A DNA stretch of 64,000 bases from Erysipelothrix piscisicarius (lineage in GTDB: Bacteria; Bacillota_I; Bacilli_A; Erysipelotrichales; Erysipelotrichaceae). The notes beneath the pieces were generated by a model. The model did no database searches. It saw only the letters and a list, made by a program, of their open reading frames with translations, and was not told the origin of the DNA. Positions 35,512-46,250 of the stretch are shown in pieces. Both the position numbers and the translations under genes were made by a program. Location: NCBI RefSeq assembly GCF_003931795.1, contig NZ_CP034234.1, forward strand, positions 1,054,001 to 1,118,000, given 5' to 3'. Numbering within the stretch: the stretch's first letter is position 1; each line of letters opens with the position of its first letter.

Positions 35512-36032
35512 TTATGATTTTTTGCTTTCGATTCCATAAGGACCAGTCCAAAGACCGTTATCGAAGAACCATGTTTTAAATCATCGCTTGTAAAGGATTA
35601 TCTTGTTTAAATACAAGTGTTGACTTAACATCAACTTTATCCTTTTTAGCTTCAATTACGACAAATGCAGGATATTTCTCAACACCCAATAATTGTTTTA
35701 AGCGTGTTACTGAGATGTTTTGAGCATCAGACATATCAATCGTTGTAATTTCAGGTGTGGGACGTACTTCTTGTTCTGTTGTTAAAGGCAAGTAATGCAT
35801 CTTCAACATAATCAGAGTCGGAATTACCATCTTTTAGTAAGAATACGTGTTGTCCTGGATTATCATTTAAAAATGACTGAATTTCATTAAGTTTAATAAC
35901 CGTTTCGCTTTTAGGCATACCGGTACTCAGCGTTAGAGCACTTGTTTTTGGTTTGAATTGATCGTATAAAACGACAAATAATGAAACGAGTGCAACTGCA
36001 GTAAACGCAATTAGAATAATTCGTTTTCGCAT
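35512..36032 (-). pseudogene. Membrane-anchored thioredoxin-like protein, broken in two places
   Basis: From ATG 36032 (minus) the frame gives a signal anchor (KRIILIAFTAVALVSLFVVL) and the start of a thioredoxin-like domain, QHVFLLKDGNSDSDYVEDAL. The frame then shifts near 35784-35791 into TTEQEVRPTPEITTIDM, continuing through KQLLGVEKYPAFVVIEA. A second shift near 35578-35580 gives a plausible C-terminus (KTWFFDNGLWTGPYGIE) ending at 35512. The CxxC expected of a redox-active thioredoxin is replaced by SDSDYV. Both shifts need one base removed or two added, unlike the other breaks here. It may be a real pseudogene or a run of reading errors. Confidence 0.6.
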
Positions 36033-36156
36033 ATTTCCTCCTAACGTAGCCAATAAAAGAATAGCACTTTGTTCAGAGAAAATCAAATTGTAGGATACAT
36101 CTTTCATGTTTCATCATATTACGGTATAATAAGTTCATATGAGAATGGGGGTTTCT

Positions 36157-39079
36157 ATGTTCCTCAAAAAGATAGAAATGCAGGGTTTTAAATCCTTTGC
36201 GGATAAAGTAGTTATAAATTTTGATGATGCCGTTACGGGTATTGTAGGTCCAAATGGATGTGGTAAAAGTAACATTAGTGATGCGATACGTTGGGTTTTA
36301 GGCGAACAGTCCGTAAAATCAATGCGTGGCTCGAGTATGACTGATGTTATTTTTAATGGGTCTGAAACGCGCCGGAAGGTCAATCTTGCGGAAGTTACTT
36401 TAGTCTTCGATAATGAAGCACGGCCTTTAAACAGTGATTATGAAGAATTAGAAGTAACACGAAGACTCTATCGGGATACTCGTGAGTCTGAATATTTAAT
36501 CAATAAAGTTCCATGTCGATTACGCGATGTTCATGATTTAGTAATGGATACGGGTTTGGGTAGAGATTCATTATCCATCATCTCGCAAGGGACAATTAGT
36601 TATTTTGCCGAAGCAAAACCTATTGAACGTCGTGTGATTTTTGAAGAGGCAGCTGGTGTCTCCAAATATAAAAAACGTAAAATTGAATCCATCAATAAAC
36701 TTGAACGCACAAAGGAAAATGTTGATCGTATGCAAGATATTGTGGATGAGATAACACGTCAGGTTAGTTCATTGAAACGTGCTGCTAAAAAGGCAGAACA
36801 ATATAAAGAAAAAAAAGCGTTGCTTGAATCGATTGAAGTTTCAGTTATCTGTCGAGAGATCAAAGAACTGGAAGAACTTATTAATTCAAATAAAAACGAT
36901 ACCTATCGTTTAGAATCGGAGATTGCAACCTTAGAAACAAATATTGGCGTCTATGGTCATGAACTCCAAGAGAAACGTCAAGAAATTTTTAAGATGGATC
37001 AAGATATCGTTAAAGGGCAAGAAAAGGTTATGCAATTTGTCCGTGAGATTGGTATCTTAGAAACGCGAAAAGTTGAAATTGATGAACGCCGTAAGTACAC
37101 ATTGGAAGTCGGCGATAAACAAGCAAAGGCACAAGAACTCTTTGCTGCTATGAATGATGCGAAGTTGGAATATGATGAACGTAAAGAACGTCATCAGAAA
37201 CTAAATGCTGAAGTGGAATTGTTAACTGAAACAACGTATGAAAAAAATCGAGAACTTGCAGATAAACAACAATCCCTGAATACGTTGTTGTCATCTCTAA
37301 ACCAATTAAAAAACAGATTGGAACTTGTGGTGCATCGATTGGAACGCCCTTTTGAATCTCAAGCAGGTGTTCAAGCTGTTATGAATAACAAAGCATCGCT
37401 TTTTGGGGTTCTTGATGCTGTGGGGAATGTTTTTACCCCTAAAGACGGTTTGGAAGTCGCCATCACAACGGCTTTGGCTGGTTCGATGGTTCATATTGTT
37501 ACTGAGAATGATAAAGCGGCAGTGAATGCGATTAACTTTTTAAAGAAAAATATGTCAGGGAGAGCAACTTTTATTCCTCTTACATCATGTAAATCACGTT
37601 CTGTTGCGGATGATGCCTTAACGGTTTGTGAACATGCTCCAGGATTTATGGGTGTTGCTTCAGATTTTGTATCCAATGATCCGGTATTTGAAATCTTAAA
37701 GAGAGTTTGCTGGGCAATGTTCTTGTCGTATCCACAATTGAAGATGCTAACCGTCTTGCGAAACAATTACACCATTCCTATAAAATTGTCACGCTTGATG
37801 GGGATGTTATGCATCGTGGTGGAACAATGTCGGGTGGTAAGACTAGAAATAACCAACAGTCCATGTTGACGCTTAAACGTGACAAGGAATCTTTAGAAGA
37901 AGAAATCACAAAGCTTAAAGATCGAATTGTATTCTCGGAAAACGAAGTGCGAATGTTGCAAACAACGATCAAAGAAACGAACGACATCTTAATGCAACGC
38001 CGAATTGCTTTAGCGCAATTGGAACCATTGCTTGATGTCAAACGATCGAAGTATGAGCGTTTACAACAAGAGTATGAAGAAATAAATCCAAATGATGAGT
38101 TTATGACCGAGGATGTTGTTGACGAAGTTGTAGGAAAGCTTAATCGTGCTTATATGGAGCGTGATGAGTTAAGTTCTAATCTTGCCTTGATTCGCGAACG
38201 TCGTTTGGCACTTGGGAATGATGTTCAACGTAAAGAAGTCTTGATGCGTCAATATCGAAGTGAGTTAAATAAATTGACGCAAGAAAAACATGAAGTGAAT
38301 TTGAGTGATACCAAGAATGCAACACGACTTGAATCAAATCTTGAACGTTTATCAAGTGAGTATCAAATGACCTTTGAATATGCGCTTGAAAATATTTATG
38401 ATGAATCGGCTGCAAACGGTCGTGATGAAGTTCTTAAGCTGCGCGGCGAAATTGCTGCATTGGGAAATGTTAACCTTGAAGCCCCAGAAGAATATCAAGA
38501 AGCGTTTGAACGTCATGAATTTCTAACGAAACAGCTCGATGATCTTATTTCTTCTCGTGATAAACTTCTTAGTGTCATCGAAGAGATGGATCAAATCATG
38601 GTTAAACAATTTAAAGAAATGTTTGATAAGATTAACGGGGAGTTGGGTTCAGTATTTGGTGCTTTGTTTGGTGGAGGGAAGGCGAAACTTGTGTTGGAAG
38701 ATGAAGATGATCTTCTAAATACCGGAATCGATATTGATGTACAGCCACCAGGGAAATCGGTTCAAAATATTCGTCTGTTTTCAGGAGGCGAAAAGAGTTT
38801 AATCGCAATTTCAGTTTTGTTTGCGATATTAAAAGCACGACATGTCCCATTATGTATTTTGATGAGGTTGAAGCTGCGCTGGACCAAGCAAATGTTGAGC
38901 GTCTTGCAAACTATATCAAAGATTTCAGTGATGACACCCAATTCTTAGTAATTACGCATAGATCGGGAACGATGGCACAATGTGATGTCTTGTATGGTGT
39001 AACCATGCCGACACGTGGTGTTTCATCCATGTTGCGTGTACGTTTGGATGAGGCAATTGAATTAAAGGAGGAAGTATAA
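36157..39079 (+). CDS. smc: Chromosome segregation ATPase SMC (two frameshifts in this sequence)
   Basis: Three frames together encode one SMC. Frame 1 runs from ATG 36157 (MFLKKIEMQGFKSFADK) with the Walker A PNGCGKSN. It breaks at the TTT run 37706-37708, where one extra T gives KRVLLGNVLVVSTIEDAN. A second break at the TTTT run 38857-38860 is restored by one T to give CIFDEVEAALDQAN, which is the Walker B. The signature SGGEKSL lies near 38785. Rejoined, it is about 974 residues against roughly 1,190 in Bacillus: the heads (residues 1-165 and 770-974) and hinge (about 397-555) are normal in size, so both coiled-coil arms are shorter. SMC with ScpAB forms bacterial condensin. It overlaps ftsY by one base; rnc, its usual upstream neighbour, is 21 kb away. 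Confidence 0.93.
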
Positions 39080-40041
39080 TGGGATTTTTTGATATGTTTA
39101 AAAAATCAAATAAAAAAGATCAAAAAGAACAAGCACTTTATTCCACCGGGTTGGATTCAACCAAAGCATCTTTTGGTAATAAGCTTAAACAAATGTTTAC
39201 AGGTAAACCTAAGTTTGATGATGCTTGGTATGATCATCTTTTAGCGGTTTTGATTCAAAGTGATGTATCTTTAAAAAGCGCTCAAAAAATTATTAAAACA
39301 TTTCGAAAAAATGTGAAAACTTCGATGAGTGAAGAAGAAGAAGCTTTGGAAACGCTTGTGGAAGTGATTTTAAGACAGTATGGGGATAATTTGGAACCAT
39401 ATGCCATTGAACCAGGACGCCTCAATGCAATTCTTGTTGTGGGTGTGAATGGTTCGGGAAAAACGACGACTTGCGCAAAATTGGCGTATAACTATCAACA
39501 AGAAGGTCATAAAGTATTGTTGGTAGGTGGAGATAGTTTTAGAGCAGCTGGAAGTAACCAACTAAAAGTATGGGCTGATGAGCTTGGTGTTGATTTTATT
39601 GGCGGTAAGGATAATCAAGATCCGGCATCGGTCTATGTTGATGCAGCGCGGTATGCCAAGGAACATGATTTTGATGTCATGATTTGTGATAGTGCAGGTC
39701 GCTTACAAAATAAAGTAAACCTTATGAAAGAACTCGAAAAAATGAAGCGTGTTTTAGAGCGTGAAGTGGGAAGTATTGATCATACCTACCTAGTGATTGA
39801 TGGTAATACCGGACAAAATGGATTATCTCAAGCGAAAATGTTTACTGAGGTCACGCCCGTTGATTCCTTAATCGTTACGAAACTGGATGGTTCACCTAAA
39901 GGTGGGGTTCTGATAAGTATCAAAGATGAATTGGATTTAAAGGTAAGTCATATTGGTTTGGGTGAATCGGTCAGCGATTTAAGAGCGTTCGATATCGAGA
40001 GTTATCTCTATCATCTTGTGAATGATAACCATGAGCATTGA
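39079..40041 (+). CDS. ftsY: Signal recognition particle receptor FtsY
   Basis: A 320-residue SRP GTPase with a short charged N-terminus, the N domain and the G domain. G1 is GVNGSGKTTTCAKL, followed by CDSAGRLQNK and TKLDGSPKGG. The canonical DTFRAAA is DSFRAAG here, a mild variant. It receives SRP-ribosome complexes at the membrane. The smc-ftsY-ylxM order matches Firmicutes, but ffh does not follow. Confidence 0.95.
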   Translation: MGFFDMFKKSNKKDQKEQALYSTGLDSTKASFGNKLKQMFTGKPKFDDAWYDHLLAVLIQSDVSLKSAQKIIKTFRKNVKTSMSEEEEALETLVEVILRQYGDNLEPYAIEPGRLNAILVVGVNGSGKTTTCAKLAYNYQQEGHKVLLVGGDSFRAAGSNQLKVWADELGVDFIGGKDNQDPASVYVDAARYAKEHDFDVMICDSAGRLQNKVNLMKELEKMKRVLEREVGSIDHTYLVIDGNTGQNGLSQAKMFTEVTPVDSLIVTKLDGSPKGGVLISIKDELDLKVSHIGLGESVSDLRAFDIESYLYHLVNDNHEH

Positions 40042-40348
40042 GAAAGCAATCGAATTAAATCGGCTTTTTGATTACTACGAAAGTTTGTTAACAGAAAAAC
40101 AAATACAAGTTTTTCAATATTATTACCAAGATGACTTGTCATATCAAGAAATTGCGGATATCCTTAATATTAGTCGTTCGGCTGTTTATGATAACTTAAA
40201 TCGAACAACCAAATTACTCGAAGAGTATGAGCAGAAGTTGGGAGTTGCGACATCCTATCAAAAATTATTTGATAAACTTTATGCCCTAGGGGATGGGGAA
40301 GTCAATAGAATCTTAGATGATTTCAATAGAGGAGGAAATTATGAGTAA
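40031..40348 (+). CDS. ylxM: YlxM/p13-family SRP-associated helix-turn-helix protein
   Basis: About 105 residues with the sigma-70 region 4-like helix-turn-helix LSYQEIADILNISRSAVYDN. In streptococci and Bacillus YlxM binds and stimulates SRP. Normally ffh comes next; here ackA follows instead, with an eight-base overlap. It overlaps the ftsY stop by 11 bases; ATG 40022 is an alternative start. Confidence 0.9.
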   Translation: MSIEKAIELNRLFDYYESLLTEKQIQVFQYYYQDDLSYQEIADILNISRSAVYDNLNRTTKLLEEYEQKLGVATSYQKLFDKLYALGDGEVNRILDDFNRGGNYE

Positions 40349-41543
40349 AGTTTTAGCGGTAAATGCCGGAAGTAGTTCATTGAAATTTCAATTATTAGAA
40401 ATGCCAGAAGCAGAAGTGCTTACAAGTGGTATTGTTGAGCGTATTGGTTTAAATGATGGAATTATCACATTTAAATATAACGATCAAAAAGATACAGATA
40501 CTTTAAATATTCCAGATCACCATGTAGCGGTAGATCTTGTATTAAAAGGTCTTGTCGAAAAAAATATTGTTTCTGATTTATCAGAAATCGTTGCAGCGGG
40601 TCACCGTGTTGTTCATGGTGGTGAGTATTTCCAAGGGAGTGCATTATGTGATGAAGTGTCTGTAGCGCAAGTTGAAGAACTTGCTGATTTAGCTCCTTTA
40701 CATAATCCAGCAAACCTTATTGGTTATCGCGCATTTAAAGAAGCGTTACCAAATGCTACACATATTTTCGCATTTGATACAGCATTCCACCAAACAATGC
40801 CTGAAGAAGTGTTTATGTATGCATTACCATACGAATACTACAGCGATTTAGCGGTTCGTCGTTATGGTGCACATGGTATTTCTCATGAATATGTTGCACA
40901 ACGCACAGCAGAATTAATGGGTAAAAACGTTGAAGATGTTAACTTAATTGCACTTCACTTAGGTAATGGTGCTTCGATTTCTGCAGTTGAAGGCGGAAAA
41001 TGTGTTAATACATCAATGGGTTTCACACCATTAGCAGGACTCATGATGGGTACACGTACAGGTGATTTAGATCCTGCAATCGTGACTTATTTAATGCGTA
41101 AGCTTGATATTACAGCCGAAGAAGTTTTAGATATTTTCAACAAAAAATCTGGAATGGCTGGAATTAGTGGGATTTCAAGTGATGCTCGTGATATCGAAAA
41201 CGGTATTGATGACGGCAATGAACGTGCAATTTTAACACGTAAGATGTATGCACAACGTGTATTACAATATGTGGGTGCTTATGCACTTCAATTAGGTCAT
41301 GTTGATGGTCTTGTCTTTACAGCGGGTCTTGGAGAAAACGATACAGGAACACGTGAAGCAATTTTAGATGTGTTACAACCAGGATTAAAACTTGATTATG
41401 ACCGTGAATTAAATAGTAAAACACGTGGTAAGGAAGTTAAATTGAGTACCGATGCTTCTTCAATGGATATTTGGGTTTGTCCAACAAATGAAGAACTCGT
41501 AATCGCAACAGACGCTTACAGAATTCATAATGAACAAAACTAA
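40341..41543 (+). CDS. ackA: Acetate kinase
   Basis: A 400-residue ASKHA-fold kinase with VLAVNAGSSSLKFQ at the N-terminus, AHGISHEYV, GNGASISAVEGG and FTAGLGENDTGTRE. It makes ATP and acetate from acetyl phosphate, the energy-yielding end of mixed fermentation. I chose ATG 40341 over 40317 because GAGGAGG lies just upstream. Confidence 0.97.
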   Translation: MSKVLAVNAGSSSLKFQLLEMPEAEVLTSGIVERIGLNDGIITFKYNDQKDTDTLNIPDHHVAVDLVLKGLVEKNIVSDLSEIVAAGHRVVHGGEYFQGSALCDEVSVAQVEELADLAPLHNPANLIGYRAFKEALPNATHIFAFDTAFHQTMPEEVFMYALPYEYYSDLAVRRYGAHGISHEYVAQRTAELMGKNVEDVNLIALHLGNGASISAVEGGKCVNTSMGFTPLAGLMMGTRTGDLDPAIVTYLMRKLDITAEEVLDIFNKKSGMAGISGISSDARDIENGIDDGNERAILTRKMYAQRVLQYVGAYALQLGHVDGLVFTAGLGENDTGTREAILDVLQPGLKLDYDRELNSKTRGKEVKLSTDASSMDIWVCPTNEELVIATDAYRIHNEQN

Positions 41544-42453
41544 ATTTCAAGAATATGTCGAATCTTATGATAAGATTTGCTTATTTCGCCATGTCCAACC
41601 AGATGGGGATGCTTTAGGTTCCCAGGTTGGTCTGGCAAAATGGTTGAAGTTAAACTATCCTGATAAGGAAATCTTAATGTTAGGAAGCGATCTCCATAAT
41701 TTTACGATTTATGAAGCCATGGATCAGGTAGAAAATCTTGGCTCGTTTTTAGCGATTGTTTTAGATAGCGCAAATCAAGAACGTATCGATGATCAACGTT
41801 TTCAAGAGGCAAAAGCGATTATTAAGATTGATCACCATCCAGAAGTAGATATTTATGGTGATTTACAAATCGTGGATTCGAGTCGAGGCAGCGTTTGTGA
41901 AATTGTCGCGGATTTATTGCGAGAACTTCAGATGAACATGGATGAAACGATTGCTAATACGCTTCTTTCGGGTATTTTGACCGACACACAAAAGTTCTCA
42001 ATTGAAACAACTTCTTCTAAAACACTCCGTGCAGCAGCTTGGCTTATGGATGAAGGGGCGAACATTACAAAACTTAATCATGCGCTTTTCCTGCGTACGC
42101 GCAGAAATTTTGAAATCAATCGCGAGATTCAAAATCATATCCAAGTAAAAGATGCTTTTGCATATGTTATCATTGACCAAGCATTGCGTGATCAAATGGG
42201 AATTACTGAGTCTGATGCGAAAATGTTTACAGGTTCAATGGCAGGTGTGCGTGAGTTTAAAATTTGGGGATTGTTTATCCAAACTGAAGATGGAACGTTT
42301 AAAGCATCGTTAAGATCTCAAAATAATACAATTAATACCATTGCACAACGCTATAACGGTGGTGGACATCGTCTTGCTTGTGGTATTAAAGGTTTGACCT
42401 ATCAAACGATGGAATCACTTATTCAAGAATTGGCAGAAACATCGCTATTATAG
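41530..42453 (+). CDS. nrnA: Bifunctional oligoribonuclease / pAp phosphatase NrnA
   Basis: A 307-residue DHH-DHHA1 protein. It has HVQPDGDALGSQVG, the DHH motif (IKIDHHPEVD) and the C-terminal GGGHRLACG. It degrades short RNA fragments and 3'-phosphoadenosine 5'-phosphate. It overlaps ackA by 14 bases. Its stop codon lies in the terminator hairpin. Confidence 0.93.
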   Translation: MNKTKFQEYVESYDKICLFRHVQPDGDALGSQVGLAKWLKLNYPDKEILMLGSDLHNFTIYEAMDQVENLGSFLAIVLDSANQERIDDQRFQEAKAIIKIDHHPEVDIYGDLQIVDSSRGSVCEIVADLLRELQMNMDETIANTLLSGILTDTQKFSIETTSSKTLRAAAWLMDEGANITKLNHALFLRTRRNFEINREIQNHIQVKDAFAYVIIDQALRDQMGITESDAKMFTGSMAGVREFKIWGLFIQTEDGTFKASLRSQNNTINTIAQRYNGGGHRLACGIKGLTYQTMESLIQELAETSLL

Positions 42454-42463
42454 CGATGTTTTT
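42438..42463 (+). terminator. Terminator after nrnA
   Basis: ACATCGCTA / TAGCGATGT stem followed by six T, overlapping the stop codon. Confidence 0.85.
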
Positions 42464-42492
42464 TCATGTATAATAATGATAGAGGTGGCAAA

Positions 42493-45400
42493 ATGGCGAC
42501 ACATTTAATGGTTCGCAGTCATTATTCGCTCTTAAAAGGAATGATGTCTGTAGACTTAATCTGCGAAAAAACAAAAGAATTTGGTATGAAGAGCATCGCC
42601 CTGACTGATCGGCATGTTCTTTTTGGTGCACTTGATTTTTATGTAGAAGCACAAAAACGTAATCTTAAACCGATTTTCGGTATGGAAATTACGATTGATG
42701 CTGATGATTTTCAATATGATTCACTCGTTCTCGCACGTACGAATGAGGGGTATCAAGGGCTTATTCACTTATCCTATCTTCTTTCACAACAAGAATGTGT
42801 ATCGGAGGCGGATGTGATTCCTTTTCAATCCGATTTAGTGTTCATTGCATACTCCGAACAAGGGCCCTTTGAAAAAGGGATGCTCGGTAAAGATTTGGAT
42901 GATGTTGCAATCGTAATGGAACGACTCAACGCTTCGTTTTCGCATTTCTATATTGGATTATCACATCAAGAGTCCGGTTTTTTTGCAACTGTTAACGATC
43001 AACTTCGTCAAATGGCGGCTTTAAGAGGGATTGACTGTGTTGCGCTTCCAAAAGTATATTACGAAAATAAAGATGATGAGGAAGCCTTTCGAGCTTTGCA
43101 AGCAATCGATAAAGGAACTTATTTAGAAGATAAAACGCTTGTTTCTTCCCCGAATCGGCATTTTACGACGTGTGATGATTTTACGGTGCTTTATCAGGAA
43201 TCTGAAATTGAACTTACTAATGCCATCGCGGAAATGTGTCATGTATCGATCCTTGATTTGACAACAGAATTACCGGAGTTTGAAACGCATCAAGATGTAA
43301 GTAATAAGATTTATTTAGAACAGTTGAGTCATTTTGGCTTGAAGCGCAGATTAAATCAATCTGTACCTGTGAAATACCAGGAACGTTTGGACTATGAGTT
43401 GAAAATTATCAATGACATGAATTTTACAGATTACTTCTTAATCGTCTATGACGTGATTCGCTATGCGAAAAAAGAGGGGATTTATGTAGGACCAGGTCGT
43501 GGGAGTTCTGCGGGTTCCCTTGTTGCCTATTGTTTAGGTATCGTTGAAATTGATCCGATTGAGTATGATTTGTTATTTGAACGATTTTTAAACCCTGAAC
43601 GTGTATCAATGCCCGACATTGATATAGATTTTCCAGATGATAAGCGGCAATTTGTAATTGATTACGTAAGGGAAAAATATGGTGATAATTATGTTGCTCA
43701 TATTGTGACATTTGGGACACTCAAGGCGCGGCAAGCGTTTCGGGATACAGCTCGAGTATTGCAAGTTCCAATTCGTAAGGTTGATCAAGTTTCAAAACTT
43801 ATTGATCCACTTTTAGATTTGCGTCAAAATTACAATCAGAACAGTCGATTTAGATCGCTTCTACAATCTGAGAATATCTTAACCAAAACGTTTGAGCTTG
43901 CGTGTAGTCTTGAAGGTATGCCACGACATACGTCGACCCATGCTGCTGGAATTGTGTTGAGTAAAAAACCACTTGAAAATGTGGTCCCTATTATTCAATT
44001 AGACTCAGAGACCAAAGCGGTCCAATATGATATGAGTCGTCTTGAGTCAATTGGTCTTGTGAAGATAGATTTTCTGGGACTCAGAAATTTGACGATTATT
44101 GACAATATCAGTCGTCAAATTAATGAACAGGAGCGATTTGACATTATGGCAATTCCTCTTGACGATAAAAAAACTTACGATTTAATTTCACGGGCAGAAA
44201 CGGTTGGGGTGTTTCAACTTGAATCCGATGGGATGAAAGCATTGTTAAAAAAAGTGAAACCGTATAAGTTTAGTGATATTGTAGATACCATTGCACTGTT
44301 TAGACCGGGACCTATGGAAAATATTCCATTGTACCTCGAAAATCGTGCGCATCCCCAAAACGTCAAGTATATTCATGAGGACTTAAAAAAAATTACGGAA
44401 AGTACCAATGGGATTCTGATTTATCAAGAGCAGATTATGCAAGTTGCTCAAATTATGGCGGGATTCAGTTTAGCTCGAGCGGATATTTTACGTAAAGCAA
44501 TGAGTAAGAAAGATGCTAAAGAACTTGATGGTTTAAAAGCGGAGTTTGTTCAAGGATGTATCGATAAAGGTCATAGTAATGTTTTGCGCAAGAGCTTTTT
44601 GCGCTTATCTATAAATTTGCGAATTATGGATTTAATAAATCTCATTCGGTTGCATATGGTTTAATCGCCTATCAATTGTCTTATTTAAAAGCAAATTATC
44701 CGCATTTATTCTATACTTATTTACTCACCAGTGTGATTGGAAGTGAGGTTAAAACACGACAATATATTGATGAATGTCGTCGTAGGAAGGTTGAGTTACG
44801 ACCGGTTAACTTGGAACAAAGCACTAATCATTATACACTTGAGGGATTTGCGATTCGCTTGCCATTTACCGTTATTAAAGGTATTAGTAAAAGTATCGGG
44901 GCTAGAATAAGCACTGAAGTAAATAAAAATGGGCCATATTTGAGTTACTACAACGCAATTAGCAGACTCAATTTAGTGGGCATCAAGAAAAATCAGTTTG
45001 AGTTATTGATTCAAGCAGGTGCGTTTGACTATTTAAATCCTGATCGTTTGAGTATGATTGCATCTCTTGAAGAAGCGTTACGCTATGCGAACATCATTCG
45101 AGTTGAGAAAGATGGTCAATCATCCTTGAATATGGATTTAATCAGTGAACCAATCTTTACAATGGTAACTGAAAATCGGCGACAGGTTCTCAATGATGAA
45201 CTGCTTGTTTTGGGCTTTTACTTTAGTGAGCATCCAACATTACGCTTAAAACAGAAACATGAAGCGGACTCAGTCATTGATGTTAAAGTTCGTGATAAAT
45301 ATTTCAGAATCATCGCAATGGTTGATCGGATAAAGCTCCATCGAACCAAAAAAGGGGACCAAATGGCCTTTATTCAATTAAGTGATGATACAGGTTTGAT

Positions 45401-45557
45401 TGATGGAGTGGTATTTCCGTCAGTATATGATAAAATAAAAGTGAACCTAGAAATAGGAGCACTTGTCTTAGTGAAGGGGCAGATGCGTGAACCGGGCTCT
45501 TTGATCATAATGGATATGTACCGATTTGATTCAAATCCGGAATTTCACGAATCATAA
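42493..45557 (+). CDS. dnaE: DNA polymerase III subunit alpha DnaE (frameshifted in this sequence)
   Basis: The PHP domain (HYSLLKGMMSVDLICEK) and polymerase core (GPGRGSSAGSLVAY, PDIDIDFPDDKR) run in one frame to about 44600. The frame then goes wrong and stops at 44664. Adding one T to the TTTTT run at 44596-44600 gives KSFFALIYKFADYGFNKSHS, the conserved finger segment, continuing to 45557. The C-terminus includes the tandem HhH and OB domain (RIIAMVDRIKLHR). Rejoined length is about 1,021 residues. In low-GC Gram-positives DnaE extends primers beside PolC and is essential, so the break is very likely not real. The start at 42493 follows AGAGGTGG. Confidence 0.94.
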
Positions 45558-45577
45558 AATGAAAGAGGTGAATTCAC

Positions 45578-46246
45578 ATGGTTAGATTTTTGATTGTAGA
45601 TGATGAAGAGAAAATTAGAGAAGTTGCCAAGGAATATGCAAAGGCGACGGGTTTATTATGTGATGAGGCGTCCGATGGAGCTGAAGCAATAGAAATGGTC
45701 AAAAGCAATGACTATGATGTTGTTGTATTGGACATCATGATGCCAAATCTTGATGGTTTTACTGCATGTCGTGAAATAAAGAAAATCAAAGATGTTCCGA
45801 TAATTATGTTATCTGCACGTCAAGAGGAGTTCGATAAGCTTCTTGGTTTTGAATTGGGAATTGATGACTATGTCACCAAACCGTTTTCGCCAAAGGAATT
45901 AATGGCTCGAATCAAAGCGGTAAGTGAACGCGCTAAAGGAATGAAACACAGTGTTTATTCATTTGGTGGTCTTGAAGTGGATATTACAGGCCGTAACTTA
46001 ATTATCGATGGTGAAAGAATTAATGTCACCCCTAAAGAGTTTGACCTATTGGTCTTTCTCATTCAGCACAAAGATCAAGCGCTTTCGCGTGATGTATTGT
46101 TAGACAAAGTATGGAATTATAATTATTATGGTGACTATCGTACCGTCGATACTCATATTAAAATGTTAAGACAAAACTTAGGTCCGTATCGTGACTATAT
46201 CGTAACGGTACGTGGAACAGGCTACAAGTTTGAAATCAACAACTAA
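45578..46246 (+). CDS. OmpR/PhoB-type response regulator
   Basis: A 222-residue regulator. The receiver domain has the acidic pocket (VDDEEK), phospho-acceptor Asp in VVLDIMMPNLDG (about residue 52) and the Lys in DYVTKPF. A winged-helix DNA-binding domain ends VRGTGYKFEINN. It is paired with the histidine kinase downstream. The signal and regulon are not visible from sequence. Confidence 0.95.
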   Translation: MVRFLIVDDEEKIREVAKEYAKATGLLCDEASDGAEAIEMVKSNDYDVVVLDIMMPNLDGFTACREIKKIKDVPIIMLSARQEEFDKLLGFELGIDDYVTKPFSPKELMARIKAVSERAKGMKHSVYSFGGLEVDITGRNLIIDGERINVTPKEFDLLVFLIQHKDQALSRDVLLDKVWNYNYYGDYRTVDTHIKMLRQNLGPYRDYIVTVRGTGYKFEINN

Positions 46247-46250
46247 AAAT

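Noticed and set aside
36157-39079. Reading smc as three separate genes or a pseudogene
   Set aside because: The pieces are collinear parts of one SMC and each junction is repaired by one T in a T run, restoring the hinge and Walker B motifs.
42493-45557. Reading dnaE as two genes with a split polymerase
   Set aside because: One T at 44596-44600 restores the conserved finger segment. There is no intein signature and no start signal for the second part.
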